Shown here piece by piece: positions 8,851-17,922 of a stretch of 64,000 bases of DNA. Below the pieces are notes generated by a model, which saw nothing but the letters and a program-made list of their open reading frames with translations, did no database searches and was not told the DNA's origin. Origin of the DNA: Paenibacillus lycopersici. GTDB taxonomy: Bacteria > Bacillota > Bacilli > Paenibacillales > Paenibacillaceae. The first letter of the stretch is position 1. The number at the start of each line of letters is the position of its first letter. The position numbers were made by a program, and so were the translations under genes. The DNA is taken from the NCBI RefSeq assembly GCF_010119935.1, contig NZ_CP048209.1, positions 6,162,001-6,226,000 on the forward strand, read 5' to 3'.

Positions 8851-10296
8851 TTAATTGTTAATGTCGCGGCGTCCCTGGACCTGCTCCTGCGCTTTCGCGG
8901 CGACCGCGTCCAGCGCGTCCTTGGCCGATTGCTTGCCGAGCCAGACTTTGTCCAATGCGGGATTGACGACATCCATGATCTTGTTGAAGTTCTTGACGTA
9001 GGCCGTCGGCGTCGCGTGGCTGTGGTTCAGCAGCACGTCGATGATCGCCCCTTTGTATCCGGACGGTCTGGAAGGCAAATTCTCCGTCCACTTGGACAGC
9101 TTGCCCGCGTCCGTGTACCAATCCTTATGCGAAGGCATCCAGGTGCCTGCGGTCAACAGGTCGAGCGACGCTTCCGGGTCGAGCAGCGCCTTCAGCAGCT
9201 CCCACGATTCCTGCGGATGCTTCGTGGACTTGAAGATCGAGAACATGCCGCAGACGACGGTCGTGACCGGTTCTTTCATAATCGGAAGCACGCCGACATT
9301 GAAGTTGAATTTGGATTGCGCGAGCGCGGTGGTCGCCCATTGGCCGTCGATAGCCATGGCAACCTTCTTCGTCTGAAGCGCCACGTTCGTGCCCGGAATG
9401 TTCTTCGCTTGCAGCGGTGACGGCGCGACATGGTACACGTTGATCAGATCGGCCAGCTTCTGGATCGCTTCGACCGCTTCCGGTTGATTCAGACCGAGCG
9501 TCTTGCCGTCGGGCGAGAGGAAATCCCCGCCGTTGGAATAGATGAAGTTGCTGTACGCGCCCCACCAGGTCGGCAGGTTGATGCCGAACTGCTTGATGTT
9601 CTTCGGATCGAACGCGGGGTCGTCCGCGCTGCGTCCCTTGCTGTCGACCGTCAGCTTCTTCGCCACGTCCACGAATTGCTCCCACGTCCATGCCTTGGAC
9701 GCATCGGCCGGAGGCGGTTCGATGCCGGCTTCCTTGAAGACGTCTTCGTTGTAGAACAGGCCGAAGGTTTCCGGTCCTGGCGCGATCCCGATCACGTTGC
9801 CCGGCTCGGAGGAATAGGTGATGTTCGGCACCAGCGCATCCAGCGTGATCTCGCTGTCCTTATCCAGGAAATCCTGCAGGTTCAGGAATTTCCCCTGCTC
9901 CGCGAGCGGAAAGGCGATCGTCGCCGATTCCATCATCGCCACGTCGGGCTCGTCGTTGCCCGCGACCATCGTCGTCAGCTTCGTATCGTAATCCGCCGTG
10001 ATCGCTTGATAATCGACCTTGATGTTCGGGTGCGCCTTCTCGAACTTGGCGACCGCGACCTTCGCCGCCGCGACTTCGTCCGGCGCGCCCCAGCCGGTAA
10101 GGCGGAGCGTGATCGGCTCCCCGCTGCCGGCGTTCGCCGTACCGTCCTCGGCATCGTTCGCGCCGGAATTGGCTGCGGATGCGTTCGTTCCACCGTTATT
10201 GCCGCCGTCCGACTTGGAGCAGCCCGACAGCGCGGTTACGGCCGTCAGCAGCAAGACTAGAAGCAAGGCGGGCAGCTTCCATTGTTTCCTGATCAT
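8851..10296 (-). CDS. Extracellular sugar-binding lipoprotein (family 1 SBP)
   Basis: 481 residues from the ATG at 10296 (AGAGGGG about 11 nt upstream). A lipoprotein signal peptide ends at the lipobox ALSGC, followed by a low-complexity spacer (SKSDGGNNGG and so on) and then a family 1 solute-binding fold (ITLRLTGWGAPDEVAAAKVA; KFEKAHPNIKVDY). It would sit on the outer face of the membrane and feed the two adjacent permeases. Its position before a GH127 gene suggests an arabinose-containing oligosaccharide as ligand (inference). Confidence 0.93.
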   Translation of the reverse strand: MIRKQWKLPALLLVLLLTAVTALSGCSKSDGGNNGGTNASAANSGANDAEDGTANAGSGEPITLRLTGWGAPDEVAAAKVAVAKFEKAHPNIKVDYQAITADYDTKLTTMVAGNDEPDVAMMESATIAFPLAEQGKFLNLQDFLDKDSEITLDALVPNITYSSEPGNVIGIAPGPETFGLFYNEDVFKEAGIEPPPADASKAWTWEQFVDVAKKLTVDSKGRSADDPAFDPKNIKQFGINLPTWWGAYSNFIYSNGGDFLSPDGKTLGLNQPEAVEAIQKLADLINVYHVAPSPLQAKNIPGTNVALQTKKVAMAIDGQWATTALAQSKFNFNVGVLPIMKEPVTTVVCGMFSIFKSTKHPQESWELLKALLDPEASLDLLTAGTWMPSHKDWYTDAGKLSKWTENLPSRPSGYKGAIIDVLLNHSHATPTAYVKNFNKIMDVVNPALDKVWLGKQSAKDALDAVAAKAQEQVQGRRDINN

Positions 10297-10359
10297 TGTT
10301 CTTGAGCCCCTCTCTGCGTTCATCCTCATTGGCTCATAGCTGCAGTCTATGATGGTTTT

Positions 10360-10388
10360 ATTGTACGAGATCGACAGCGCTTACAAAA
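10360..10388 (-). promoter_or_regulatory. Promoter of the sugar-binding gene with a cre-like operator
   Basis: On the minus strand a -10 TACAAT (10365-10360) lies 17 nt after a weak -35 TTTTGT (10388-10383). Between and over them is TGTAAGCGCTGTCG (10385-10372), matching 12 of 14 positions of the CcpA cre consensus. A cre here would block transcription in glucose-replete cells. The site follows the histidine-kinase gene, so the transporter genes can be expressed separately from the two-component genes. Confidence 0.55.
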
Positions 10389-10415
10389 CCCGAGCATTTC
10401 TAGAATGGTGGACTT

Positions 10416-12191
10416 TTATTGGGCATTGTGCGGCAGATGGACGATAACGCTCGTGCCTTCGCCCGGGGCGGATCGGATGCGGATGCCGTACGCCTCCCCG
10501 TAAGCCATCCGAATGCGCGAAATCGTGTTCTTGATGCCGACGGAGGCCGATTCCTTGTACAGAATGGCATCGATGCCTTCCTTGCTGATCCCTCTTCCGT
10601 TGTCCCGGATTTCGAAGAACCGGTCTTGGCCTTCCGTCCAGCCGCGGATCGCAATGCGTCCGCCCGTCTCCATGGCGCTGAAGCCGTGCAGGATGGCATT
10701 CTCTACGAACGGCTGGAACAAGAGCCGTGGCAGCTTCTCCTCGTAGAGGGCGGGCTCGATTTCGTAGATCACGCTGAATTTGCCTTCGAACCGGGCCGAC
10801 ATGATATAGAAATAATTCCGCATCCATTCCAGCTCCTCCGACAAATGGACGGCACCCCAATCCTTGCGGGATGTATAGTGCAGCATGTTGGACAGGCAGA
10901 CGAGCATCTTGCTCAGCTCCCGCTGGTTGTTCTCGATGGCCGTCCAGTTCATGATATTGAGTGTGTTGTACAGAAAATGGGGATTCATCTGCATGTTCAG
11001 CGCATGGATCTCCGCTTCCTTCTCCTTCAGCTTGATCTCGTAATTCTCTTTGACCAGCATCGCGATGCGGTCGTTCATGCGGTTGAACCGCTGCGAGAGC
11101 AGGCCGAATTCGTCGTTGCGGGTCACCTCCACCCGGGTCTGGAAATCCCCTTCGCCCACGGAACGCATCGCGCTCATCAGCTTCTTGATCGGCACCGTGA
11201 CCCGGCCGAGTATGAAATACGCGAACAGCAGCGCGACGCCCCCGAGCGCCAGCGCGCTCACGATCGTCGAGGTGCGGATGACCGGCACGAGGCTGCCGAC
11301 GAGCGCGGATTGCGGCGTGACGACGATCGACAGCCAGCCCGTCACCTCCGAGCGGTCGAAGACGACGATCTGATTGGCCCCGTTCAGCTTCAGCCGCGTC
11401 GTCCCGCTTCCTTGCGCACGGAACGCGTCGATCCAATCCTGCTTGTACGTTCCGGTGACCTGGGACTTGTCGCTCGACGCAACGACGACATCGTTCGGAT
11501 CCAAGACCATGTACGTCGATCCCGCGGGTATGCTCTTCTCGAAGAGGGCATCAAGCACCGTCGACTTGTAGCTGATCGTCAGCACCGGCCGTTCGACGCC
11601 CGGCTTCAGCTTCACCAGCGTGCTGTCCTCCAGATGAGAGAAATTCAACAGCCTTGTGGCGGAGAACAAGTAGCGGAATTCGATATCGCCGTCCTTGAGC
11701 CAGGCTTGATCGAACATGCGGGTGAAATCGTACGTCGGGTACCAGACCATTTTGCCCGCCGCTTCCTCGGCCTCCTTATAGATCTGCGACTTCGCAGGGT
11801 CTCCCTGGGGCAGCGATCTCGTCAAGCCGAAGTTGAAGTACGACGTCCACAGCTGGACTGCGTACACATCCTCGTTCTGGGAGAAATATTTGCTCAGGAT
11901 GGCCGAGATTTTGCGGTCGGCGGCGACGAGCTGCTCGTCCGCGGAAGGGTCGAGGTCGTTGAAAATCCGGAACAGGTCCTTGTCCACGAACAATGCCCTG
12001 CTATTCTGGTCGGCGACCCCGAGCTTCGTATCGATCACGTCGTTGTTCTTCTTCACGACGGCATAGACGTTCTTCTGCGCCTGCTCCGTCACGACATGCA
12101 GGCTCGTCCGGTAGAACAGCGTGCTCAGCACGAGAAGCGGCAGGGCGATAATAATCAAATAACTCAGCAGCAGCCTCGCCTTGAACGTCAT
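10416..12191 (-). CDS. YesM-type sensor histidine kinase
   Basis: 591 residues. Membrane helix 1 at about 8-27, an extracytoplasmic sensor region to about 300, helix 2 at about 307-328, a HAMP segment, then the His_kinase domain with the phospho-acceptor H405 in NPHFLYNTLNIMNW, and an ATPase domain with N498 (FVENAILHG) and the G box DNGRGIS at 530-536. This is the LytS/YesM class that pairs with AraC-type response regulators and senses extracellular carbohydrates, often together with a binding protein. The start overlaps the stop of the response-regulator gene (ATGA). Confidence 0.95.
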   Translation of the reverse strand: MTFKARLLLSYLIIIALPLLVLSTLFYRTSLHVVTEQAQKNVYAVVKKNNDVIDTKLGVADQNSRALFVDKDLFRIFNDLDPSADEQLVAADRKISAILSKYFSQNEDVYAVQLWTSYFNFGLTRSLPQGDPAKSQIYKEAEEAAGKMVWYPTYDFTRMFDQAWLKDGDIEFRYLFSATRLLNFSHLEDSTLVKLKPGVERPVLTISYKSTVLDALFEKSIPAGSTYMVLDPNDVVVASSDKSQVTGTYKQDWIDAFRAQGSGTTRLKLNGANQIVVFDRSEVTGWLSIVVTPQSALVGSLVPVIRTSTIVSALALGGVALLFAYFILGRVTVPIKKLMSAMRSVGEGDFQTRVEVTRNDEFGLLSQRFNRMNDRIAMLVKENYEIKLKEKEAEIHALNMQMNPHFLYNTLNIMNWTAIENNQRELSKMLVCLSNMLHYTSRKDWGAVHLSEELEWMRNYFYIMSARFEGKFSVIYEIEPALYEEKLPRLLFQPFVENAILHGFSAMETGGRIAIRGWTEGQDRFFEIRDNGRGISKEGIDAILYKESASVGIKNTISRIRMAYGEAYGIRIRSAPGEGTSVIVHLPHNAQ

Positions 12192-14053
12192 GGGCGGGCC
12201 TCGTTTCCGTCCTGCTGCGAAGGAATCCGTTTGTACGCTTCCGGTGACAGCCCGACCTGCTTCTTGAACATGCGCGTAAAATATTTCGTATCCCGGTAGC
12301 CGCAGCGCTCCGCGATCTCATAGATCTTGAGCTGTCCGGCGGCAAGCAGCTCCTTGGCCTGGCGCATGCGCGCTTCCGTCAGATGGTCGGAGAACGATCG
12401 TCCCGTCCAGCTTTTAATTAACGTGCTGAAATACGAAGCGTTGAAATGAAATCGCTCGGCCGCCTGCTCCAGCGTCAGATCGTCCCGATAATGCTCCTGA
12501 ATCCAGGCGAGACACTGTTCGACGATTTGCTCGCTGCGGCCCTGCTTCCGGGCGGTCAACGACAGATGCACGTCGCTCAGTCGCAGCAGCAGCAAGTCCA
12601 GGAGCGTCCCGCTGCCGGCGCAGGCCGGAATTTCAAAGAGGGCCGTATCCGCGAGAATGCTGCCGATTCGGCGATCGACGACGTCTCTCGTGCGGCTTTT
12701 GATCTTCATGACCGTCAGCGCCGCGTAATCCTTCATCAGCTTCGGGTCGGTATGCCCGCCTGCCGCGAGTTGCCGGAACGCGCTCCGCAGCAGCCCCTCG
12801 GCACTAGCCATCGTCGGCTCCTGAAGCGCCTCGAACAGCTGCTCTCCGTCCAGGCCGAAGACGGGCGCGGCGACCGGCGTAAGCGCCGCGCCGCTTACGG
12901 CTCCCTGCCATTCGTCATGGAAGGCATGCGCCAGTGCGGCTTGGGCCTGCCGGTACAGCTGCGGAATATCCGCGGCGTCTGCCGCGCGGTCCGAGGCAAG
13001 GCCTGCCGTGACGATGCCGATACCGTGAGAGAGCGCAATGCCGGGACGCAGGGAGGCGGACAGCGCTTGGAGCGCGGCGCGAAGCTCGTCCTGAAGCACC
13101 TGCGTGATCGGCTGGCGGAGGCACAGCGCCGTGACCAGCCGACTCCGCTGGCCGGGTTCGGTCTGCAGCGCGAACGTGCAGGCAGGGCCGAACGCCACAA
13201 CCGAACGCTCCAGCTGGCCGACCAGCGACCGGAGCAGCGCCTCGGGGCTGCCCGCGTATTGCGCATCCGGGGCGTTCGGTATATTCGAGGCGCTTGGTGC
13301 ATCCGAGAAGTTCGGTCCATCCGAGAAGCTCGGTGCATCCGGGGCGTTCGGTATATTCGAGGCGCTCGCTGATTCCAGAGCATTCGGATCGCTCGTTGCA
13401 TCCGGGACGTTCGAACCACCCGGGCTGCGCTCGGCTTCCGGCACGGCCGGGACGTCCGGGGCGTTCGTCGCGTCCGGCTCCCCAGCCGCGTCCGCCGAGC
13501 TGCCGGCTTCCGTCAGCACAAGCGCGGTCGCCTCGCGCAGCAGCGGCCACTCCGCCAGCTCCGCCCGCCCTTCCGCGGGCATCTCACCGCTCAGCCACAG
13601 ATGAAGCAGCCGGTCCCGGTAGGCGGGAGACGCGAGCGCGAACCGCAGCTTAAGCTCGTCCGACTCGCCCCACTCCTTCCGCTCCGCCTCGAGCTGCCGT
13701 TCCAGCCGTTCCAGCAGCACCTCCACTTTGTCGGCATCGATCGGCTTCAGCAAATAATCGAAGGCGCCGTGCCGGATCGCGGTCTGCGCGTACTCGAACA
13801 GATCGTACGCCGACACCATGACGATCTTCGCAGGCAGCCCTTCAGCTGCAGCCAGCTTCAAGAAGGCAAGCCCGTTCATATTGGGCATTTGGATATCGCT
13901 GAGCACTACATCGGGCCGCTCCGAACGGACACAAGCGAGCGCGGACTCGCCGTCCTTCGCCGTCGATACCCGCGCAAGCGGACGCATCGATTGAATCATG
14001 GCGGCCATCCCCCGCAAGTGCCGCGGCTCGTCGTCCACGATTAGAATGTGCAT
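12188..14053 (-). CDS. YesN-type response regulator with AraC output domain
   Basis: 621 residues from the ATG at 14053 (AAGGGG upstream); the open frame extends further but without a start signal. Receiver domain 1-120 with acidic pocket D7/D8 and phospho-acceptor D53 (LSDIQMPNMNG), a long middle region, and an AraC-type DNA-binding domain at about 515-615 (RCGYRDTKYFTRMFKKQVGL, SPEAYKR). Residues about 207-266 are an unusual Asn/Ala/Pro/Ser/Asp-rich stretch built from short repeats (IPNAPDA, FSDAPSA). It is the first gene of the run and should activate the transporter and GH127 genes. Confidence 0.93.
   Translation of the reverse strand: MHILIVDDEPRHLRGMAAMIQSMRPLARVSTAKDGESALACVRSERPDVVLSDIQMPNMNGLAFLKLAAAEGLPAKIVMVSAYDLFEYAQTAIRHGAFDYLLKPIDADKVEVLLERLERQLEAERKEWGESDELKLRFALASPAYRDRLLHLWLSGEMPAEGRAELAEWPLLREATALVLTEAGSSADAAGEPDATNAPDVPAVPEAERSPGGSNVPDATSDPNALESASASNIPNAPDAPSFSDGPNFSDAPSASNIPNAPDAQYAGSPEALLRSLVGQLERSVVAFGPACTFALQTEPGQRSRLVTALCLRQPITQVLQDELRAALQALSASLRPGIALSHGIGIVTAGLASDRAADAADIPQLYRQAQAALAHAFHDEWQGAVSGAALTPVAAPVFGLDGEQLFEALQEPTMASAEGLLRSAFRQLAAGGHTDPKLMKDYAALTVMKIKSRTRDVVDRRIGSILADTALFEIPACAGSGTLLDLLLLRLSDVHLSLTARKQGRSEQIVEQCLAWIQEHYRDDLTLEQAAERFHFNASYFSTLIKSWTGRSFSDHLTEARMRQAKELLAAGQLKIYEIAERCGYRDTKYFTRMFKKQVGLSPEAYKRIPSQQDGNEARP
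13255..13430. repeat. Short tandem repeats inside the response-regulator gene
   Basis: A 32-bp sequence occurs twice exactly (13263-13294 and 13335-13366, 72 bp apart), separated by copies of an approximately 18-bp unit (CATCCGAGAAG, then T or C, then TCGGT). Everything stays in frame and encodes the NAPDA/FSDAP-rich linker. Confidence 0.8.
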
Positions 14054-14671
14054 GTCGTTCCCCTTTCCGCCCGTCAGAACGGCAGTTTCTCTATACAGTA
14101 CTACGGCGGGCGAAGCTTTGGATAGAGGCGAATCCAGCCATAGCCTCCACGTATAGCACAAGACGGCTCCCGCAGCAGGATGCGCCGGAACCGTCTTGTT
14201 AACGTTGTGATATACAGTTGCCGCAGGGAAACAACGACTCCACGGTCCACATTCATGCGTGATGGACACCAGATCCGCTAATGGTCCAGTTTGCCCCCTA
14301 CTACGTGACTCGACGGACACAGGATCCGTTATTAGCCTTCAATGCCGCATTCTACCAGGCTTTTGGTTCATATAACGCATCTCCTGTCCGTTTCTCCCCG
14401 AATAAAAGGGGGTTTCGGAGCAAATAGCGGATCTCCTGTCCGGTCCGGGCGGCGGCAATCGATTAACCGACTTAAAGACCGACGGCAAATAACATTAAGG
14501 ATCTATCAGCAGGTCGCTTGGCGCTTCTGGGGTGCGCGTTGCCCAGCCGACTGCCCCTGCGCGACTGCGCTGCTATGCCCGCCAGGCGCCTTCCGCACTG
14601 CGCCGTACCCTGCCACGCCGCTCACTGCGCTGCCAGCCAGGCGCCTTCCGCGCCGCATTCCAACCGCGCAC
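14054..14671. other. 618-bp intergenic region between the two sugar loci
   Basis: It holds a hairpin (ACAAGACGG 14158-14166 with CCGTCTTGT 14191-14199) and then the four-module repeat element described separately. The last 200 bp (14450-14671) show degenerate CGCTGCCAGCCAGGCGCC-like reiterations rich in CGC/GCC, with no credible gene. No convincing promoter for the response-regulator gene was seen apart from A/T-richer sequence near 14090-14110. Confidence 0.5.
14264..14441. repeat. Four-module inverted repeat element, copy A
   Basis: Four 18-19-bp modules: GGACACCAGATCCGCTAAT (14264-14282), GGACACAGGATCCGTTATT (14315-14333), then in inverse orientation ATAACGCATCTCCTGTCC (14372-14389) and AATAGCGGATCTCCTGTCC (14423-14441). 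Start-to-start spacing is 51, 57 and 51 bp. The sequence between modules is unrelated to that of copy B at 48681-48855, but the module order and spacing are the same. Confidence 0.85.
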
Positions 14672-16249
14672 TCATGCTCCGGCCGCTATCCGCTCTTCGC
14701 CGCCTTCCCAGCGCACGATAATCTCTACCGGCACGTTGCAGCGCACGGTAACGGCAGGCTTCTCGTCCGCCGAAGACCGGGCGGCGCAGGACAGCTCCAG
14801 CATACCGTCGTTCCCGAACGGGTAGCGGTCGACGCCGTGCGCTTCCAGCAGGCGCACGTCCCAGATCAGCTTGCCGCCGGATACGTCGGCGCGCAGGCCG
14901 AACACATACTCGAACAGCACGGCGATCGGCGCAAGCCCGCTCCAGCCGACGAAATTCGGCTTCGCCGGCTTGCCCTGCGCGATCGTCTCGGGCGCGTACG
15001 TTTCCCAAATCGTGCCCGTTCGCGCGAGGACGTCCGCGACGTTGCTCACATGGGTGCGGGCTATCTCGTGCGCCAGCGCGTCGCGGCCATAGGCGCTGAG
15101 CCCGCGCAGCACCATGTAATTCGTCGGCATCCAGACGCCGCCCCGCCAGTAGTCGCCTTCCGGCTGATAGTTCGGATCGTCGGCGGACAGCGACGGAATC
15201 CGGTGCGGCCGGTTGAACTCGGCGGGATTCTCGAGATGCGCAATGAACCGTTCCAGCCGCTCCACGGGCACGGCATCGGCGAGCAGCGCCCAGTAAGCGC
15301 CGATCGATTTCATGCCGAGATGCGTGCCGTCCGGGCGCAGGTCGTAATAGTACGCCGTCCCGTCGTCCCACAGCTTCTCGTTGATGACGCGGACCAGCCG
15401 TTCCGACTCCTCCGCAATGTCGCGGACTTCCCCGCTTCGGCCGACCGTCTCCGCCATGAGCAGCAGCAGCTTGGCGGACAGCAGCTGCTGCAAGCACGTA
15501 TCGACCCAGACCAGATGGCCGTGATAGAACTCGTCCGCCTGGTAAGGCAGCTCGGCAGGCATCCGCGGCTGATTGTCCATGCCGCAGCCCCAGCCGGAAG
15601 ACCAGTACGTGCCGTCGGGCCAGGTGCGATACGCTCTCAGCCAGCGGTGATAGGCGAGCAGCACGGGGAAGACGCTATCGAGGCGCGCGCGATCTCCGGT
15701 AATTCCGTAATACTCCCATTCCGACCAGGCCAGCACGTTCGGCCCGGTGCTCGCCGGGTCGAACCGATGGAACCGGTCTTCTCCGGCCGACGTGTTGATC
15801 TGCCGGCAGATGAAGCCGTCCGGATGCTGCTTGGCGTACAGGTTATCGAGCGTCCGCTGGAACGCGAACGCGCGATGGCCGTACTTGGCGAACATCATGA
15901 TGAAGCAGGAATCCCACATAAACAGGCAATCGTTGAACGCCGTGTCGATATAATTGGCCACGAACCCGCTGCCCTGCTCGGGCCGGCGAAGATGATCGAA
16001 GGCCAGCTCCCACGCCTTCCAATAACAATCGATCTCGGCCTCATGCTTCGCCCAGCGCGGCGCCGGCAGCAGCTGCTTCGAGGACGCGAACGCCGGGAGC
16101 GCGTTCGCTTCCGCTTCCATTGTCAGAAACGCATTCTCCCCTACGAGCGCGTTCGGCACGTACGTGCTGTAGTACCGGTCCTTCTGAACCTGCTGCCACT
16201 GCCGCTCATGCACCTTCGGGCGTATGCCCTGCGTATTGTTCGCCGTCAT
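14672..16249 (-). CDS. GH63-like (alpha/alpha)6-barrel glycoside hydrolase, copy 2
   Basis: 525 residues, resembling the trehalase-fold group of mannosylglycerate/glucosylglycerate hydrolases (MGH1-like). The two expected acidic residues are present: D225 in GMDNQPR (acid) and E416 in TIWETYAPE (base). The family hydrolyses alpha-glycosidic bonds with inversion. No signal peptide. Its ATG overlaps the stop of its upstream twin (ATGA). The pair clearly arose by duplication: both share the QRTLDN segment, YAKQHPDGFICRQI, WMPTNYMVL and the C-terminal DVRLLE-HGV segment. The substrate is probably an imported oligosaccharide. Confidence 0.88.
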   Translation of the reverse strand: MTANNTQGIRPKVHERQWQQVQKDRYYSTYVPNALVGENAFLTMEAEANALPAFASSKQLLPAPRWAKHEAEIDCYWKAWELAFDHLRRPEQGSGFVANYIDTAFNDCLFMWDSCFIMMFAKYGHRAFAFQRTLDNLYAKQHPDGFICRQINTSAGEDRFHRFDPASTGPNVLAWSEWEYYGITGDRARLDSVFPVLLAYHRWLRAYRTWPDGTYWSSGWGCGMDNQPRMPAELPYQADEFYHGHLVWVDTCLQQLLSAKLLLLMAETVGRSGEVRDIAEESERLVRVINEKLWDDGTAYYYDLRPDGTHLGMKSIGAYWALLADAVPVERLERFIAHLENPAEFNRPHRIPSLSADDPNYQPEGDYWRGGVWMPTNYMVLRGLSAYGRDALAHEIARTHVSNVADVLARTGTIWETYAPETIAQGKPAKPNFVGWSGLAPIAVLFEYVFGLRADVSGGKLIWDVRLLEAHGVDRYPFGNDGMLELSCAARSSADEKPAVTVRCNVPVEIIVRWEGGEERIAAGA

Positions 16250-17883
16250 CGCCGATCCTCCGATCCATACTTGCTATTGATTTCCCGATATAGCGTAATG
16301 CCCGACGTCCCGTCCGGCTCGATCAGCAGCGTCTCCTGCCCCCCGTCCCAGCGCACCGTCAGCTCCAGCGTGACGTTCGACCGCACCTCCACCTGCGGCC
16401 GATCGAACCGGGACGCGCGCGCGGCGCAACGAAGATCGAGCAGCCCGCCGGCGCCGTACGGATAATCCGAGACGCCGTGCTCCTCCAGCAGCCGCACATC
16501 CCACAGCAGGCGCGACTCCGGCGCCGAAGGCTGCAGCCCGAAGCGGTATTCCAGCAAGACGGCGATCGGCGTAAGCCCTCCCCAGCCGACAAAATCCGGC
16601 TTCGCCGGCTTGCCCGGCGCGGCCTGCTCCGGCGCGTAGTTCTCCCAGATGGTGCCGGTCGCTTCGTACACCTCCAGCACCTGCTCCGCGTGATTGCGGG
16701 CGATCTCGTCCGCCAATGCGTGACGGCCGGTCGCGCGCAGGCCGCTCAAGACCATATAATTCGTCGGCATCCAGACGCCGCCTACCCAATAATCGCCGTC
16801 CGGCCGGTAAGCCGGATGGTCCGCCGACAGCGAAGGCACGCGATGCGGGCGGTTGAAAGCCCGCGTATCGTCCAGATGGGCGACGAACCGCTCCATCCGC
16901 TCTTCCGGCACGATGCCGGCAAGCAATGCCCAATAAGCGCCGATATTCTTCAGCCCGGTCAGCGTGCCGTCCGGCAGCCTGTCGTAGTAGAACGCCGTCC
17001 CCTCGTCCCACAGCTGCTCGTTGATGAGCGCCGTCAGACGATCCCGTTCCTCGATCAGATCCGCGATATCCGCCTCTCTGCCGAGCTCATGCGCCATGGC
17101 GATCAGCAGCTTAGCGGCATAGACCTGGAACATGCAGCTGTCGCACCAGACCAGATGCCCATGATGGAAGTAGTCCTTATCCTTGTCCGTATTGCCCGGA
17201 ATGCGCGGAAGGTTATCCGCCGCGCCGGACCAGCCGTTCGCCCAATAGGTGCCGTCCGGCCAAGTCCGGTACGCCTTCAGCCAGCGATGATACGCCGCTA
17301 GCGCGGGAAACGCGTTCGCCAGACGGTCTTTATCCGCCGTCGCCTGATAATGCGCCCATTCGGTCCACGGCATCACGTTCGGACCCGTGCTCGACGGATC
17401 GAACCGGTGGAAGACGTCGGTGCCGTCCCGCTGCCGGATCTGCCTGCAGATGAAGCCGTCGGGATGCTGCTTGGCATAGAAATTATCGAGCGTCCGCTGG
17501 AAATCGAACGCCCGGCGTCCATAGCCGCCGAACAACAGGATGAAGCTGCTGTCGTACATGAACAGATCGTTATTGAAAGCGGTATCGATATAGTTCGCGA
17601 CGAATCCGTTCTGCTCGTTCGCTTGACGCAGATGCCCGAAGGCCAGCTCCCACGCTTTCCAATACAGATCGATTTCCCGCTCGCGGCCTTCCCAATACGG
17701 ACGGGGCAGCAGCTTCGCCGCCTCCTCGTACGACGGCAGCTCCTTGTTCTCGCGCGGAAGCCGAAGGAACGCATTCTCCCGAACGAGCGCGCTCTTCACA
17801 TACATATCGTAATAACTCATCGGCTCGCGGCGGAAGGAATCCTTCCATGCGGGCAGCTCCCGATCCGCTCCATCATTCTTCAT
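16246..17883 (-). CDS. GH63-like (alpha/alpha)6-barrel glycoside hydrolase, copy 1
   Basis: 545 residues, homologous along its whole length to the next gene. Acid D223 lies in AADNLPR and base E414 in TIWENYAPE. One active-site-region difference stands out: copy 2 has MWDSCF at residue 111 where this copy has MYDSSF, and GMDNQPR where this one has AADNLPR, so the two may prefer different sugars. GAGAGGGG precedes the ATG. It follows the second MBL-fold gene with a 39-bp gap, in the same operon-like run. Confidence 0.88.
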   Translation of the reverse strand: MKNDGADRELPAWKDSFRREPMSYYDMYVKSALVRENAFLRLPRENKELPSYEEAAKLLPRPYWEGREREIDLYWKAWELAFGHLRQANEQNGFVANYIDTAFNNDLFMYDSSFILLFGGYGRRAFDFQRTLDNFYAKQHPDGFICRQIRQRDGTDVFHRFDPSSTGPNVMPWTEWAHYQATADKDRLANAFPALAAYHRWLKAYRTWPDGTYWANGWSGAADNLPRIPGNTDKDKDYFHHGHLVWCDSCMFQVYAAKLLIAMAHELGREADIADLIEERDRLTALINEQLWDEGTAFYYDRLPDGTLTGLKNIGAYWALLAGIVPEERMERFVAHLDDTRAFNRPHRVPSLSADHPAYRPDGDYWVGGVWMPTNYMVLSGLRATGRHALADEIARNHAEQVLEVYEATGTIWENYAPEQAAPGKPAKPDFVGWGGLTPIAVLLEYRFGLQPSAPESRLLWDVRLLEEHGVSDYPYGAGGLLDLRCAARASRFDRPQVEVRSNVTLELTVRWDGGQETLLIEPDGTSGITLYREINSKYGSEDRR

Positions 17884-17922
17884 GCGTCCGTTCCCCTCTC
17901 GTAAGCATATTGCCCGCCCGTC

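Noticed and set aside
14342..16465. 707-codon open frame opposite the GH63-like gene
   Set aside because: Low-complexity antisense frame; it begins in the intergenic repeat element, and the GH63-like protein on the other strand has conserved catalytic residues.
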